This document shows positions 35,461 through 35,473 of a DNA stretch of 35,473 bases, piece by piece. Made by a program: the position numbers and the translations under genes. The stretch comes from Psychrobacter sp. Its GTDB lineage: Bacteria > Pseudomonadota > Gammaproteobacteria > Pseudomonadales > Moraxellaceae. The stretch spans positions 1 through 35,473 of the forward strand of contig NZ_JAKDJE010000027.1 in the NCBI RefSeq assembly GCF_030454045.1, given 5' to 3'. Each line of letters opens with the position of its first letter. Position 1 is the stretch's first letter. Below the pieces are notes generated by a model. The model saw only the letters and a list, made by a program, of their open reading frames with translations. It was not told the DNA's origin and did not search any database.

Positions 35461-35473
35461 ACAGGAGAATAAG
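35461..35473 (+). promoter_or_regulatory. Ribosome binding site of the next, unseen gene
   Basis: ACAGGAGAATAAG at the very end of the window contains AGGAGA and no start codon yet, so the next gene of this operon probably begins just outside. Confidence 0.5.

Larger units (their letters stand above)
33111..35473. mobile_element. Left part of an integrated element next to tRNA-Val
   Basis: An integrase, an excisionase-like gene, a Cro/CI-type regulator and tiny ORFs follow a tRNA gene directly, the standard picture of a tRNA-targeted prophage, satellite or integrative island. The exact left end is not seen: it is expected within or just after the tRNA 3' end. The right end and all cargo lie beyond the window, so the class cannot be decided. 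Confidence 0.75.

Noticed and set aside
33111..35473. CRISPR array, insertion sequence or known defence genes in the element
   Set aside because: No spaced direct repeats of array type, no transposase and no nuclease, toxin or reverse transcriptase domain are seen in this part.

Overview
The window reads as chromosomal DNA from a gammaproteobacterium of the Moraxellaceae, most likely Psychrobacter or a close relative. This is inferred from protein character and gene order (rhodanese-grxC-secB, divergent ispB / rplU-rpmA, LolA, LPS acyltransferase, an HAE1-type RND pump with a NodT-type outer-membrane factor) and from the moderately AT-rich intergenic DNA. No database search was possible, so the genus is an inference. 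Positions 1 to about 33110 are ordinary core genome, and 33111-35473 is the start of an integrated mobile element.

Layout. 234-3165 (+): ribosome maturation GTPase rsgA, a membrane-anchored rhodanese, glutaredoxin grxC and export chaperone secB. 3395-10368 (-): adenylate kinase adk; the cytochrome c maturation operon ccmF-ccmG-ccmH-ccmI, tightly overlapped; and a DUF445 membrane protein. 10863-19429 (+): the cell-wall transpeptidase PBP2 (mrdA), rRNA methyltransferase rsmD, the ribosomal protein pair rplM-rpsI, a LpxL-type lipid A acyltransferase, trpS, a small O-methyltransferase and the condensin partners scpA and scpB. 19594-21394 (-): lolA, then ribosomal proteins rplU-rpmA, divergent from ispB (21963-22988, +).

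22989-23805 is a gap of about 0.8 kb holding two terminators, a strong palindrome and what may be a decayed small membrane-protein gene. It leads into a three-gene tripartite efflux operon (adapter, RND pump, outer-membrane factor; 23806-30319), with the last two genes coupled by an ATGA overlap. Then come hemB, a glutathionyl-hydroquinone reductase (-) and a tRNA-Val(GAC) gene with its own promoter and terminator.

The element beside tRNA-Val begins with three 11-bp tandem repeats (33203-33235), which look like recombinase arm-type sites. A Cro/CI-type regulator (-) follows, divergent across a palindrome-rich control region from a small excisionase-like protein, a tyrosine integrase with a DUF3596-type arm-binding domain, an unrecognised 96-residue protein and a 29-codon ORF with a near-ideal ribosome binding site. 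The window ends on another ribosome binding site, so the cargo lies outside. No defence system, CRISPR array or insertion sequence is visible. The least explained material is this element edge, the decayed region before the efflux operon, and the unusual C-terminal extensions on the pump and its outer-membrane partner.
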